Positions 1 through 11,540 of a DNA stretch of 64,000 bases are shown here, one piece after another. This stretch comes from Eopsaltria australis (lineage: Eukaryota; Chordata; Aves; Passeriformes; Petroicidae), in NCBI GenBank assembly GCA_034509425.1, contig JAVTVJ010000118.1:1798001-1862000 (forward strand), in the 5' to 3' direction. Made by a program: the position numbers and the translations under genes. The first letter of the stretch is position 1; each line of letters opens with the position of its first letter. The notes under the pieces were generated by a model. It did not search any database. It had not been told where the DNA came from and worked only from the letters and a program-made list of their open reading frames with translations.

Positions 1-2457
1 GGTGTTTCTTCAGTAGGAAATAAGTAAAGACAGGGAATTTCAGAAGAAAAATATTCACTCTGTACCCTAGAATTTTTGACTTTATTGGATATTTAAAAAG
101 AAAATCCAAATGTAATTAGTTTAATAAGGTAATTAAATCCTGCTGCTAGGACAAGCAATCTATATTACACGATAAATGATTCCCTTCTGACCATCTTTTC
201 TCTCTTCCCTCCAAAGTTTCTTCACCAATCCTACTATTATGGATAGGTGTCCTCCCCAGCTGCATACCTTCAGGAGGAGAAAGAAGTAGATGTTCTCACA
301 AAATTAGACGTGTATGAAGCAATGTACAATCCTAAACTGTTTTCTCTGAACAGACAACAGCTAGAAAATCAATACAGAGCAAACATGGCATTTTTGAGGA
401 TCTTAGATTGATCACCTGTTTATGTGGTAAAGCTGTGTTTGAAACAAGAAAGTAAAAACAATAGGAGCATTGTTTATTCAGAAATTTCAGAGACATGTGG
501 CTAGTCTGCAAAATTTTACTCTGAGTCCTGATTTACCTTTTGCAAAACATCACAGATATTTCCAACTATTTCAGTTCTGCTGCTCAATGTGCAAATCCAA
601 TGTTTGGGATGCCAAGGGTTTCATCAATCTCCTTGCAGCTAGTACAGCACCTCAGAGTCTGTGTAGACATAGTCTTTCCTTTAATAATGTTCTTAATATT
701 CACTGTCACCTACAGTAATGGTTTTAAGCTAGAACTGTATTTATATCAGTTTCTCACAGACTGGGTTTTTTCTCTCCAGCCAAAGAGGAACACAGGCAAA
801 CCTGGGTTAAACATCTAAAACGATAGCTAAACTGAATGCTAAAGATAGAAAAGGAAGCATCCTTCCTGCCATGGTCTGATCAGGAAACAGTTTGTGTTCT
901 CATTAGAAATCAGAAAGGCAAGAGAAATATTAATCTACATATGGGGAACAATGTTTTTTATGACAGTTATCCCTCAAGGTCAAAAGCAAATTAACAAGTT
1001 CATCTTTCATTCCATGGGGCAAGAGCACTTATGTTGAAATCCTTAAAACTGAGCTTGCAATCAGAAAATACAGTGCCATTTCCTTTAGCCAGTAGCACCA
1101 AAGATGCAATCAATAAATTCACCCTATAGCAGTGTCCCCATACTAGGAAACTGTCTTGAGGGAAATAATATTACTTCAGTCCTATATAATTCAAAGCTCC
1201 CAGAACTGGAGTCCTTTGAAGATAAAATACTACCTTCTCAGCTGCTGTAAATCAACATAGCTATTTTGACTCCAAGGTACTACCAATTAAAGTGTATTTT
1301 TGCAAGACTCCATTATCCTCTTGCTCAATAGTGACTTTAATAATGGTTTATTTAGTTTCTACTGGTTTATGCTATCTGGTCTCACCATAGAGAGTGAGGC
1401 AGTTCTTTTCCTCCCAGGTATTACTTGCCTTTGTGAAGGTCTTCAGCCACAAATTAATTTTATTGTAAAGTTGTTTTATAGGGACTGATTCTCACAAATC
1501 CTTGCTAGGATTGCACTGCTATGCTGCTGTTACATTATTTCAGTCTTAGCAGGACTATTTTGCAGTTGGCTCTGGCTTGCTGAATTACATTACCTTAATT
1601 GGTAAGTATTCTTAGTTTTTCTCTTTCCATGCTGAAAGAGTTGGCATACCACCACATTCCTCACAACCCAAACTTTTCCACAGCAGGCAGTTTCTCTGAA
1701 TATATTTTTTAAATATTTCCTAAGACTGGAATCAACATAATGAGAAGGAACGTGAAGGAAGTTAAAAAAGGTTTATTAAACAAGAGCTTTTTACTACCTC
1801 ATGTTCTTTCATTTCAGTTCTCTCAGTGTCCCTGGATGGCTCAGCTTCGTTAGAGCAAACAGACAACTTAGGTCACAGGACAAAAAAAAAAAGTGAAATT
1901 TGCTGACAGATGGTTAGAATAAAAATAATAATTCAGAATTTCCCAATTTTTCTTTATAGCCAATGGATTCATGATGCAAAAGACTTAACTTCTTATCTAT
2001 CTTTTTACAGGTCTGAATTATTTCCACATTACAGATTCTTGGCATAAACTCTTCCCTGGGTAGGACCAAAGTAGGTTACACCAAAATTTTCATCTAAAAA
2101 AAAAAGGTTGAACTTTTTAGAAAAGGTAAAATTATGGAAAACCTACAATATTGGACTTGAAGATATGTATATTCATTTATAATATATATGTAGTAAAAGG
2201 GTGATCATACAGAGTTTGAATGTTTCAAATAAATTTGTGCATCGTTGGCATTACAATATAAATAATAGAAAATGCTCCCTGTATTGAAGACTACATATTC
2301 AAAAATATTTTATAATCTAATAATTCTTGTATGTGGTGTTGAAGTTATCACATATTCAGCCATCTTATATTCTAATACATCTGCCAAAAGAACAATAGAA
2401 TTAATTTCCATTCATAAAATGATTATAAACAGCACTCATGTTTGCCAAGATATTACA

Positions 2458-2481
2458 TAATTCTCCTTGCAAGGAGAATTA
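2458..2481. repeat. 24-bp perfect palindrome
   Basis: Each 12-base half is the exact reverse complement of the other; the centre is TTGCAA and the arms contain TCTCC and GGAGA. It has no spacer, so single-stranded DNA or RNA could fold here only with a small loop taken from the centre. It is not next to any recognised repeat. It could be a cruciform-prone site, a symmetric protein-binding site or a chance event. Confidence 0.9.
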
Positions 2482-2654
2482 ATTAATTTCCAACTTGAGT
2501 TTTAGCAATAGAAATTCAAAGGCAACTAGATGAAATCAGTCCAAGCAGTGCTATTTCAGATTTCTGTGTATATAATCATGACTAAAATCTGCTGTGATTA
2601 TAACGTTTTATTTAGCTTGTAGTTTCATTGGCTTCATTTATTTAATTGATTTGA

Positions 2655-2760
2655 GGGGCATGCAAATGGTAATAGCATTCCCTGTAATCTCAGCATTATA
2701 CAGTTATCCCAAAGCTGCAGCTGATTAACTTCTGACTCAGATACTGCAGCTGATAACATA
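2655..2760. promoter_or_regulatory. Candidate enhancer-like motif cluster
   Basis: Within about 100 bases there is a perfect octamer ATGCAAAT (2660-2667), two copies of CTGCAGCTGAT with CAGCTG E-boxes (2715-2725 and 2744-2754), each followed by a TAAC-type AT core, and an AP-1-type TGACTCA (2733-2739) between them. The motifs are visible in the sequence. The meaning of each (POU, bHLH, bZIP binding) is established for the families. That they form a working element is inference only, because short motifs arise by chance. Confidence 0.25.
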
Positions 2761-3662
2761 AAAGCCTAATTCAAAGCAAAGTGAGAAACTGTGAAAATAT
2801 TTTATGGTTGTTACACTTAAATATATATAACTCTGTGTAAGTTAATAAATACAAATGCAAAAGTTGTTTAGCACCAACAACATACTTGATTCTAGATTTC
2901 TACACAAGACTAATTTATCTTTCCCATCTTGAAAAATGGAGACTAAGAGGAAGTAATCACTTCAGGTAATTTTTCCTTTTTCTTTGACAGTAAATAAACT
3001 AATGAACAAACCAACAAAAAGAGCTCTCCATCAGCAATTCACATGAGCACAGACAGGTTTTTAAGTGAGATGTAGCAAGCAGATGGCAACAGCAAACACA
3101 TGGCAACAATCAGAAAAATGGGTTGAAGAAAAGGCAATAATGGAGAGCTGGCACTGATAAAAGTGCAAACAAGGGGAAGGGGATGATCATGGGGTATATT
3201 CAAGGAATTAGTTAGGGTAGAGCTGAGCAAACAAAACTAAAAGCAAAAAATGTATCAATTTCCAGTAGTTGAGAATTAAATAGAGAAAGCAACTCTGAAA
3301 TAACTTAGTGAAAAGTGGGGTAAAGGCAGCATGAGCAGGAATATGCATTTTAAATATTCTGAAATGGAGGAGGTTATGATATATGTGCTTCTCCCATAAC
3401 ATATCACATATTTTAAAATAAATGTCAAGGTTAGGTGAGAGGCAAATGAACCATCTTTATTGACCTGGCCTCAAGGTAGATGATCTAATGGCATGAGAAG
3501 AGTCAATATTGTCATTGTAGAGCAAAATAGCAAAGATGTGCCCAAAGAATAGGTTTTTTGTTCTTATCTTCAAAGAAACTGAAACCTTGCTTGTTCAAAA
3601 CAGCAGTAATGTAAAAGCAAAAGACTGCTTTTCACTTAATGTCAAATATTCAAAAAGATGTA

Positions 3663-3719
3663 CAAAAAAACAACAACAACAAAAAAAAACCCAAAAAAAA
3701 AACAAAACAAAAAAAAAAA
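3663..3719 (+). repeat. A-rich low-complexity tract
   Basis: Runs of A are interrupted by single or paired C bases, including a short (CAA)n segment. No target duplication or polyadenylation signal marks it as the tail of a retrocopy. The open frames crossing it on both strands, rich in Lys/Gln or Phe, are artefacts of the tract. Confidence 0.9.
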
Positions 3720-4317
3720 TCCAGCAAAAAGCCCTGACTGCTGTTGGTTTCACATTGCTGGGAAAGAAGCATTCTGATGTTATCATGAAATGAGAACAGC
3801 AGGTGTGTAACTATGATCACATTTTATTTGTAACAAACAAAGGGTGGTGAAAGATGGGAGGAGAACAGCACCAAAAGCAGGACAGAGGAGGCAAGGGATT
3901 TGACCACCAGTGGATTAACAGGATATTGAGAAGGGAGAGCACTGAAAGAAACACAAACATAAAGGCAGATACTCTAAACCCTAACATATAAAAACTCAGT
4001 TTTTCAGATCCTTGATTATTAAACCAACCAAGGAATGTGTATACCTTTTAAAAAATAATAAAATTATTCTCTTAGTAAACACACATGCATGGGTAGGGTG
4101 AGGCAAATGCACAACTCTGACAGTGATAATCTCTGTGTTGCTACAGCTGTCTTTTGGGTAGAACCTCCCAAAAGGCTTTTTTTCCCATCCAAAAACACAG
4201 ATGCCAGGACCTCAGTGGCATTCCAACACCGGCTTCACTGGAATGCAGAGAAAATTGTGAGCTACTCCTACAGAGAACTTCACTTCTTCACACAAATATA
4301 TAGTGAACAACACCAGC

Positions 4318-4349
4318 TTTTTTTTTTTTTTTTTCTTTTTTTTTTTTTT
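4318..4349 (+). repeat. Poly-T tract
   Basis: Thirty-one T bases with a single internal C. The sequence 3' of it on the plus strand (upstream on the minus strand) lacks an AATAAA signal next to the tract and shows no processed-gene homology, so I call it low complexity, not a retrocopy tail. Confidence 0.9.
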
Positions 4350-7300
4350 GAGGGGAGGGAGGGTGGAATTCAGAAGCTTTGCAATCATGAGAAACCAAAG
4401 ATCTCTCAGAATACAGCTAGACCTCCCAAGAATTTCCAGAAAATTATCATTAGCCCAAAACATTAACTTCCTTCATTTCTTGAAAGCATCCCTTACTTCC
4501 CCAGCATGTGTTTACATTATCCCACTGAGTTGCTTCTTCTTTGCTGCTGTAACTGTCTGTGGTTAACAATACTGCTGAGGGTATTGTCCTGTGTGCTTGA
4601 AAACTCTGGCCTAAGCTTTTATATCACCACAAATGAACAAGTTTTGCTTTTTGCCCTAAGCTCCAGCAGAGACTTCATCCTTTGAGAATTCATGTATGTG
4701 CAAAATAGAGCAGTCTTCAGTAAGGGCAAACAGGGCCTTGGAATTTGAGAAATCCCAGTGATAATTTAATGCTTATGGAAAGACCAAAACATTTGGCTCC
4801 CCTGTGATCTTTCCATTCAATTTGGACGGAAAGTATCTGTCTGTCTACCTTTTGTAGGGATATAAATAACCGAGTTGGTTAAACTCATTGATTCAATACT
4901 CATGAGCACACCAAACTTTGGGAAAACCCAGTGAACAAAACTTCTGCAACCACACATGACTCCAGGTATCTCAGACTTCAAGTTATAGTATTAGCATTAA
5001 TAGTAATTACCGCACCAGTATTGCAGGCATTTTGAAGTGGCTGCACGTTGATCCCATTCCAGCTGGAGGGACTGCTACCCCTACAAACATTGCACAGCAA
5101 CTCTATTTATGTGTTGGATAAGGAGATTTCCCAACTCTGCTAGGGATTTGGAAAAGGTTTTTTTCTGATAAGTTGGTTTCATGCTGCATGATTCTCCATA
5201 GCTGACAGCCACATCAGCTGGGACCCCAAACACAAAGGTTTCTATGCTCAAGGTAGCCCAGGAGATTATTCCCTTTTTCCTTACTTCTTGGTCTTTAACA
5301 GTCATCTCCCTGCCAGAACCATAGTTTGGTATGGTTAGGATGTATTTAGCTTTGACTACGAATGGTGTATAAGGAACACGTGAAAATAAGGCTCGCTAAA
5401 TCTATGATTTTCCTTTCCGTCTGAAGAAATTAAGGTTGTTACCTTGTTACCCCAAATGTTCTAATAGCTGTTGGTATATAGCTTATTTTTCGCTGCTCTT
5501 TTGTCTTTTTTTTCCCAACTCCTTTATATTTGTCAGTGAAACCCCCACATTAACAAGCCCCATCAACAAATATGCCCTTTTTTTTGTTGTCCTTTCTCAC
5601 ACACAGCTGAGGAGCCAACAGAGACATTGACAGTCCACTACTCTTAATAAGGGCAACATGGTCCACTGCAGGTGTGTCAGGTTCAAAAATTGAAGTTTTA
5701 TAATTGTCCACAAAATCACTATAGTCTAAAGCTAAGGAGATGCCAAAATATCTTTCTTTTTTTAATCACTTGATCCCCACTCAGTTTTCTCCTTCCATTT
5801 CCATTAACTCCTTCACCTATCTCAGAACAATTTGGAGAATTCGTACCATCAGCACTGCTGAGCATAATAGCAGACTATCTTCTACCAGTGTGGGCATGGC
5901 GCTCCTTGTAAAAGAGAAAGAGAAGTCTGAAGGGCTTTTAAAAAGCAAAAAATGGGACCAAAATTTTTTTCAATGTCTTATCTAAGAAAATTCTGTGGAC
6001 GATTTAAAGAATTCTTACTTCTGCTGAAGTGATTCTGTTATCTATAGTATAAAGCAAGCCTAAAGCAATGCATTTTTTGGAATTAATGAAAACATGAGCA
6101 GAACAAGCTTAGAGATATATACATTTGCCTTTGGCTTGGAATTGAAGACTTGGTGTCTGCCAAACTCACCTCCACAGTCTTTAATGGCAGAAAAATTAGG
6201 GCTTTGATGTAAATGCTTTGAACTACTCCTATCTAAAGTAAGCTTCCAGGCACATGACACTACCCCCCTTAAAACTTTCTAAGCATGCATTCTCTAAGAT
6301 TCTGGTGGACTAGAGACTAACTGAATTTGCTTAAAATTACACATCACTGAATATTAAACCTGTGTTCTTCACAACTAATAAGAAGCTTGCCTTCTGTAGG
6401 CAAATCAGCTGTAGAAGTGAGAAACAACCCCTTCTAAAGTTGTTTGCCAAGTGTTTATGCAGAAAAGTCTAAGCAAGAGGTGTGTGCTAAAAGCTGAAGG
6501 CATGCTCATTGATAAAGTCAAACTAGTTAGGCTGGAAGTCAGTTATGTTATCATAAAAATTGTATTCAGGTGGTTGAAAAAACCACATAGATGCTTGCAG
6601 AACTGCAGATGCTATCTTTGAGCAGTATCACAACCCCTGTTCATGATACTGATCAAATAAAAAACAGTATTTTAAGCATAAAATATAATTCTAAAATTAA
6701 ATAGTATTTAGTGTAGTGGTGTTTCAGGATATTTCCATTACATAACAAGTTAAGCATCCTTAAATAATATTAATTTACATTATAACCATTTTTACAGGTT
6801 ACTGTAAAGACTTTAACTACCAAAGTGTGAGCACTGGCATTCATTACATAATAGATTAATGTATTAATCATGTATGGAAACATTTACATAACTTGCTGCT
6901 GCTATTTCAAAAGAAATATATAATATAGCTATTTCTGACCATTAACAATAAGATGGTATTTCATAGCTATTGCACTTTGTGAACTGGATATTTTCCAGAG
7001 CAGTTCAATCCAAATTCTGTTATAAATTGTTGCTTTGCATAACCCAAGGGAGGGACAAAAGGAAAATAAAAGAAGAAAGCAGTAATCAATTACTGTTCTC
7101 CCCTGAATCAGTGAAACAGCCCCTAAATTGCATCAGCCTGAGGTAGAATCCAGGGGTTTTATGACGCAAGAGAAGATTTTTGGAATGATTTGAGAGCAAG
7201 GCACATTTTCTCTCTGAATATTTCCCAGGTTATTCATAAAGAGTGCTCTGTACTGGGAGGATTGGCTAACACTCGGGTTTTGCATACTTAGCTGAGAGGC

Positions 7301-9519
7301 TGATGAAGGTGTCTAGTTCTACTTCACAAACTGGTAAAATAGGGCCATACAGAGGTTAGGATTTAATGCTTTGAATGGCATTGAAGGAGCTTAAGCTTTT
7401 TTAACAAAATCTCAATATTTCTGAAAAAAAAGTTAAGAAATCCACCCGAAGTTCACTGTAAGGCACGACCTCTGAATTCAAAGAGCAACATACCAATATA
7501 TCAGCATTAATCAGCACAAGAAGTTGCTGCACTAGACTTTGTAATTACTAAGGTTGCATGTCTTGCTTGTTGGTATCTCAGTCAAAAAGCTACACAACAT
7601 TAAATGTGCACACCTGGTAGGTGGGAGTTAAGTTTTTTTGGTCTCGTATAGAAAAATCAAGCTAACTTTAAAAGAAGTCACTTTGGTTTATTTATTTTCT
7701 CAAGTGCCTACCTTTTTGCCCTCTTTTTTCCTACATATTTAGTTATTAATCCAAGGAATAGACATTTTTTCGAATCCTTCTGAAGAAATGGATTGATCAC
7801 ATTGCATTACAATTCATTACCATCAGCCACATCACATTACATTATAGTTAATGTAAAACAATCATTTTTTCCTTCCTTTTTGAAAAGGCAATCAAGGTTA
7901 AGGAGATTCTGAGTGATTTAATTAATATTAATTCATGATAGAGTAAACACTTTAGTTGAGAGAAGAGTTACATATTTTTCCAAAACTGCCTCAGTCTTAT
8001 CAGGTGGATAAATATATTTTTGAAGAATGTTTTGGTCCATCAATTGTTACAGTACCACAGTGTGCAGTGTCTTCTATCTTGCTTTACATCTGAAAGACAT
8101 TTTTTTACTGAAAAACCTGCAAAGGTGGGTGTGTTATCCTTTCTTCCACTCTTTCCCCCAGTTAAATTGCTGTTTAGCTCACAAGTGTCATTAGATTGAC
8201 ATAAAATCTCAAATTACCCGAGACTGTTTCACGCTGAAATATGTGATGGATTTTTATTTCCCATTTGTAAACCAGTACATTTTATTAGGGCCATGCACAT
8301 CATTTGCTACAGATAAAAAAATCTTTAACTATTAACTATATTACTCTTCACAGGCCCTGGTAGCTCTGATGTTATCAGTACTGTAATGAAAGCAGAAAAT
8401 CTGTGGTTTCTACATCACAAATTCAGCTGAGTCTTGTGTTGGTACTGCTCTTAGAACAAACCACTGTTGGCTATATCCTTAATATCTTTAACTGATCTTG
8501 TAGCTGGAAGAGCTCTTAGTACCCCTTACGGCTCTTAATCAATGGAACTGGAATGGAGGTGTTCCCATAGCACTGCCCATATTCTGTCACTTCTGCATTT
8601 CAGGATATTCTGAGATTGTAAAGGCAGCATATTTACAGGCAAAAATTAAGACCAAGATGAATGGAATATTATACTGTGGTATTATAAAAAAGAATTCCTA
8701 TGAGGAGCAGTACAACTGAAGGAGTGGAGTATTGTTTCTCTGGCTTTGAAAAAGGGCAAACCCCTGTGTGATTGAATGTTGATAAAGTCAGTGTTTGTGT
8801 AAAGAACTGGACAGGGAAAAATATATCCTTGTGACATGCTCCTAGAAGAAAAAAGGAAAAGCTTTGAAATGGAAATTTGCTTCCTAAAATAATTCTGATG
8901 TCTAAAAAGTATATGGAAGTGATGATTCTGTCTCAGTTATAATCTAAGTATGCACACCATGTGCAAAGACAAATATGAACCTTTTCATGGCTTTAATTCA
9001 TTAGGTGCTTTCAGCCTTTCATTCTGTCATCAAATTTGTGCTTTCAGTCACTAAAGCCAACACCTAAGCAAGAAGCTGGGACATTAAGTAAAAGAAGAGA
9101 TTGTGTTTCTAAAGGTCACATACATAAAGACATATGTACTGTTTTTATTTTAAGTGATTAACAAAAAATACAGGTGAATTGATCATATACTTTAATGATA
9201 CTTCTGGTTATAATTTTATGTGAAAATTTTGAAGATTTCAAAATAGAAATAACAATCTTTTATCCTCTTCTAAAACTGATAAGAGTAATAATTTTTTATA
9301 AGATAAAGTTTAAAAAAAGAAAGAAAATACTATCTGTAAACATATTTTTCAGTAATAAAGCTCAGTATTCATAATGCCACCAGCTATGCTTACAACATTT
9401 ATTTTCTCCCTACTCCTGATTGAACTATGCTGAACAAATACCACAAGGTTAAAAATTACTGCCATTAATGGAGAAAAATGCATGGAGCAAATGGTATTTT
9501 TTAAAGATGTAGTTAACCA

Positions 9520-9543
9520 AGGTCAAAAGGTCAAAAGAGGTCA
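9520..9543 (+). promoter_or_regulatory. Three direct AGGTCA half-sites
   Basis: AGGTCA occurs at 9520-9525, 9528-9533 and 9538-9543, all in the same orientation, with spacers of 2 and 4 bases. AGGTCA is the classic nuclear-receptor half-site, and DR2 and DR4 spacings are used by RXR heterodimers (RAR; TR or LXR). The second copy is preceded by AA, the extended monomer form. Function is inferred; three exact copies in 24 bases is unusual but this can also be a small tandem slip. Confidence 0.3.
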
Positions 9544-10906
9544 ATAATCCTGCTACATTAGTATTTGCAATAAAATATTGGCAAGGATTGTTATAAGCCA
9601 CTTTGCTTCTTTTCACGAGGGATTATTTTTTACTTCAGGGTAGCTAGTAAAGCACAGCTCAAACTGGGAACACAATTTCACTCAATCAAATCCTTTACCC
9701 AGAAAAAGTAAGGATTGTTCCATACTTTATTCTACACAGGGACAAGCCTGGCCATAGAAAAGCAGACATCCAGCCCATAAAAAGTAAAATTTTATTGCTC
9801 AAATACCTCCTTGCAAGGATGGAGTCCCAGCTGTAAGTCTGCTCTGTGATGTAGTCCTTTGCCTTGTTCTTCTTACTGGCAATTTTATCCTGATTTTGAT
9901 AAACATTTTTATTATAGATACATAGAAATGCAAACTTTTTGAGGCAAAGATTTTAGTTAACATTAACCGGTATTTTCAGGTGCAGAAATGTTAGCTGAAG
10001 AGCCCTTTCTAGGCAAAATATATTCCTCAAATTTCCATGCAGAGTGACTTTATTAGATACAAGAGAAAAAAAAACAGAAAAATCAGAATGGGATGGATAA
10101 GGAGGTGTTTTGTGAGGCTTTTTCATGCTTTATTTTTTTTTCTGCACTAGGTGTTTGCATATAGATGAGAAACTGAATGGGAGCTAATCCAAGCAGAAGA
10201 TTTTTGTTGTGCTCTGAAAAATCAAGTCTTTCAATCTAATTTATTGTGTTATAAAAATTCAAAGCATAAAGTCTACTCTACTTGAAGTATACTCTTCCTC
10301 CTACAAATATTGCCATACTCTTTCTTGTGGACACATCTATTAAGGGATGCTAATGTCATGGATGTAACTTCAGTAAAACTGATGAAAAACTACATTCTCT
10401 TTTTCAAAGAAGTAGTGATTTACATGTAAACCTTTACTTTGGCCACTGCCCTATGCTGCTCAGAGGGGCAGACCCACTCCCAAACTTAATGGAGCTTTGA
10501 ATTTCAGATTTTTTCTGGGTACCTACACACAACCACTACTCTTCTCTGGCAAGAGGTATCATCTGTTCACCTGCTCTGAATTTTCTCATCCCACCTTTCA
10601 TTTTCCAGGTCTCAGGCTATAAATCCTTCGCTGCTATCAAAGCACACTACCATCAGTAGGGTACTTTTTCTACCCCTTGCAACCAGGGCCCTCCTTCATG
10701 TACCTTCTCCTGTGAAAGAAAGAAGCATGTTTCTGACTGGTGTCTCACACCATGTCTGGTCTTGCTTCCTGACCAGGAACTTACACACTGGGAAAGTTGA
10801 GCTTCAGATTACCCTATCCTGAGCAGAGCCGGCTGAAGAGGCTGAAGACCACTAGTCAGAGGTCACAACTGGGAGAAAGCCATCATACAAAAGGGATCTG
10901 CTTATA

Positions 10907-10911
10907 GCAAT
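10907..10911. repeat. Left 5-bp target-site duplication (GCAAT)
   Basis: GCAAT directly abuts the left edge of the LTR and matches GCAAT at 11536-11540 beyond the right edge. A 5-bp duplication is typical of ERVL-type insertions. The match overlaps the eroded LTR terminus by about one base, so the exact boundary is uncertain. Confidence 0.6.
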
Positions 10912-11535
10912 TTAGTGGCTTAACCCAGCTGGCAGCTAAGTGTCACATTAAAGTGAACTCATTTCCCCATCCTAACTCAAAGGGATAAAGAGGGGAATTG
11001 TGGAAGAAAAGAAAATAGAACTTCTGGTTCAAAATAAAAGCAGGGTAATAGTTGAAACAAAGTAAAAGCAGATAATAATAATAATACTAATGCTGCTGCT
11101 ACTACTATTTAGAATAATTGTAATAAAAAAGAGAGGGAGAGAGGGAGATAACCCCTAAGACAGACAAGTGATGCACAATACAATTGCTAAACCACCCAGT
11201 GACAAATGTCCAGCCCGTCCTCAAGCAGTGCTTGGCAGCTCCCATCCAACTCCTCCAGGTAATATACTGGGCATGATGTTCTGTGGTGTGAAATATCCCT
11301 TCGGCCAGTTTGGGTCAGCTGTCCGGGCTGTGCTTCCTCCTGGCTTCTTGCGCACCTGCTCGCTCACTGAACAAGGGAAACTGGAACTTTCTGGACCTTG
11401 TGTAAGAAGTGCTCAGCAACAGCTAAAACTGTTGATAACTGTGTTATCAACACTACTCTCATACTGAATCCAAAACACAACACTGTACCAGCTACTAGGA
11501 AGAAAATGAACTCTATCCTAGCCAAAATCAGGACA
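10911..11535 (-). mobile_element. Solo LTR of an avian ERVL-like endogenous retrovirus
   Basis: Recognised from memory as the LTR common in passerine and chicken genomes. On the minus strand it starts TGTCCTGATTTTGGCT at 11535 and ends near GCTGCCAGCTGGGTTAA at about 10921. It carries a TATA-like CAGTATATTA at about 11260-11270 and the purine/(ATT) low-complexity segment characteristic of the family at about 11071-11150. Length is about 625 bp, and flanking GCAAT duplications support an insertion that later recombined to a solo LTR. No gag, pol or env sequence lies next to it. The terminal CA at the LTR 3' end has eroded. The open frame at 11168-11467 (+) is antisense noise inside the LTR. 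Family name (ERVL) is inferred from the 5-bp duplication; the repeat identity itself is firmer. Confidence 0.8.
11071..11150. repeat. Microsatellite part of the LTR: (ATA)n, (CTG)n, (GGGAGA)n
   Basis: An ATA repeat passes into CTG and CTA triplets (11071-11109), and a purine tract of GAGAGGGAGA type follows at 11131-11150. Similar low-complexity sequence is present at this place in other copies of the LTR as I recall them, so it belongs to the element and was not acquired later. Confidence 0.75.
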
Positions 11536-11540
11536 GCAAT
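11536..11540. repeat. Right 5-bp target-site duplication (GCAAT)
   Basis: Immediately follows the TG terminus of the minus-strand LTR and matches GCAAT at 10907-10911. Confidence 0.6.

Larger units (their letters stand above)
1..10906. other. Repeat-poor AT-rich single-copy DNA, no gene seen
   Basis: No CR1 or LTR fragment was recognised in this stretch. Open frames on both strands are short, have no codon-like pattern and match no family I know. The longest, at 4089-4466 (+), runs through the poly-T tract at 4318-4349. The features of note are the palindrome at 2458-2481, the motif cluster around 2650-2760, the A-rich and poly-T tracts near 3.7 and 4.3 kb and the AGGTCA triplet at 9520-9543. 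Unrecognised old repeats could be hidden here; that would need a repeat library. Confidence 0.7.

Noticed and set aside
3536..3793. Lys/Gln-rich frame over the A-rich tract
   Set aside because: The composition comes entirely from low-complexity DNA.
4089..4466. 125-codon plus-strand frame
   Set aside because: Its middle is read from the poly-T tract (poly-Phe) and the flanks have no family resemblance.
11168..11467. 99-codon plus-strand frame
   Set aside because: It lies antisense within the solo LTR and codes for nothing known.
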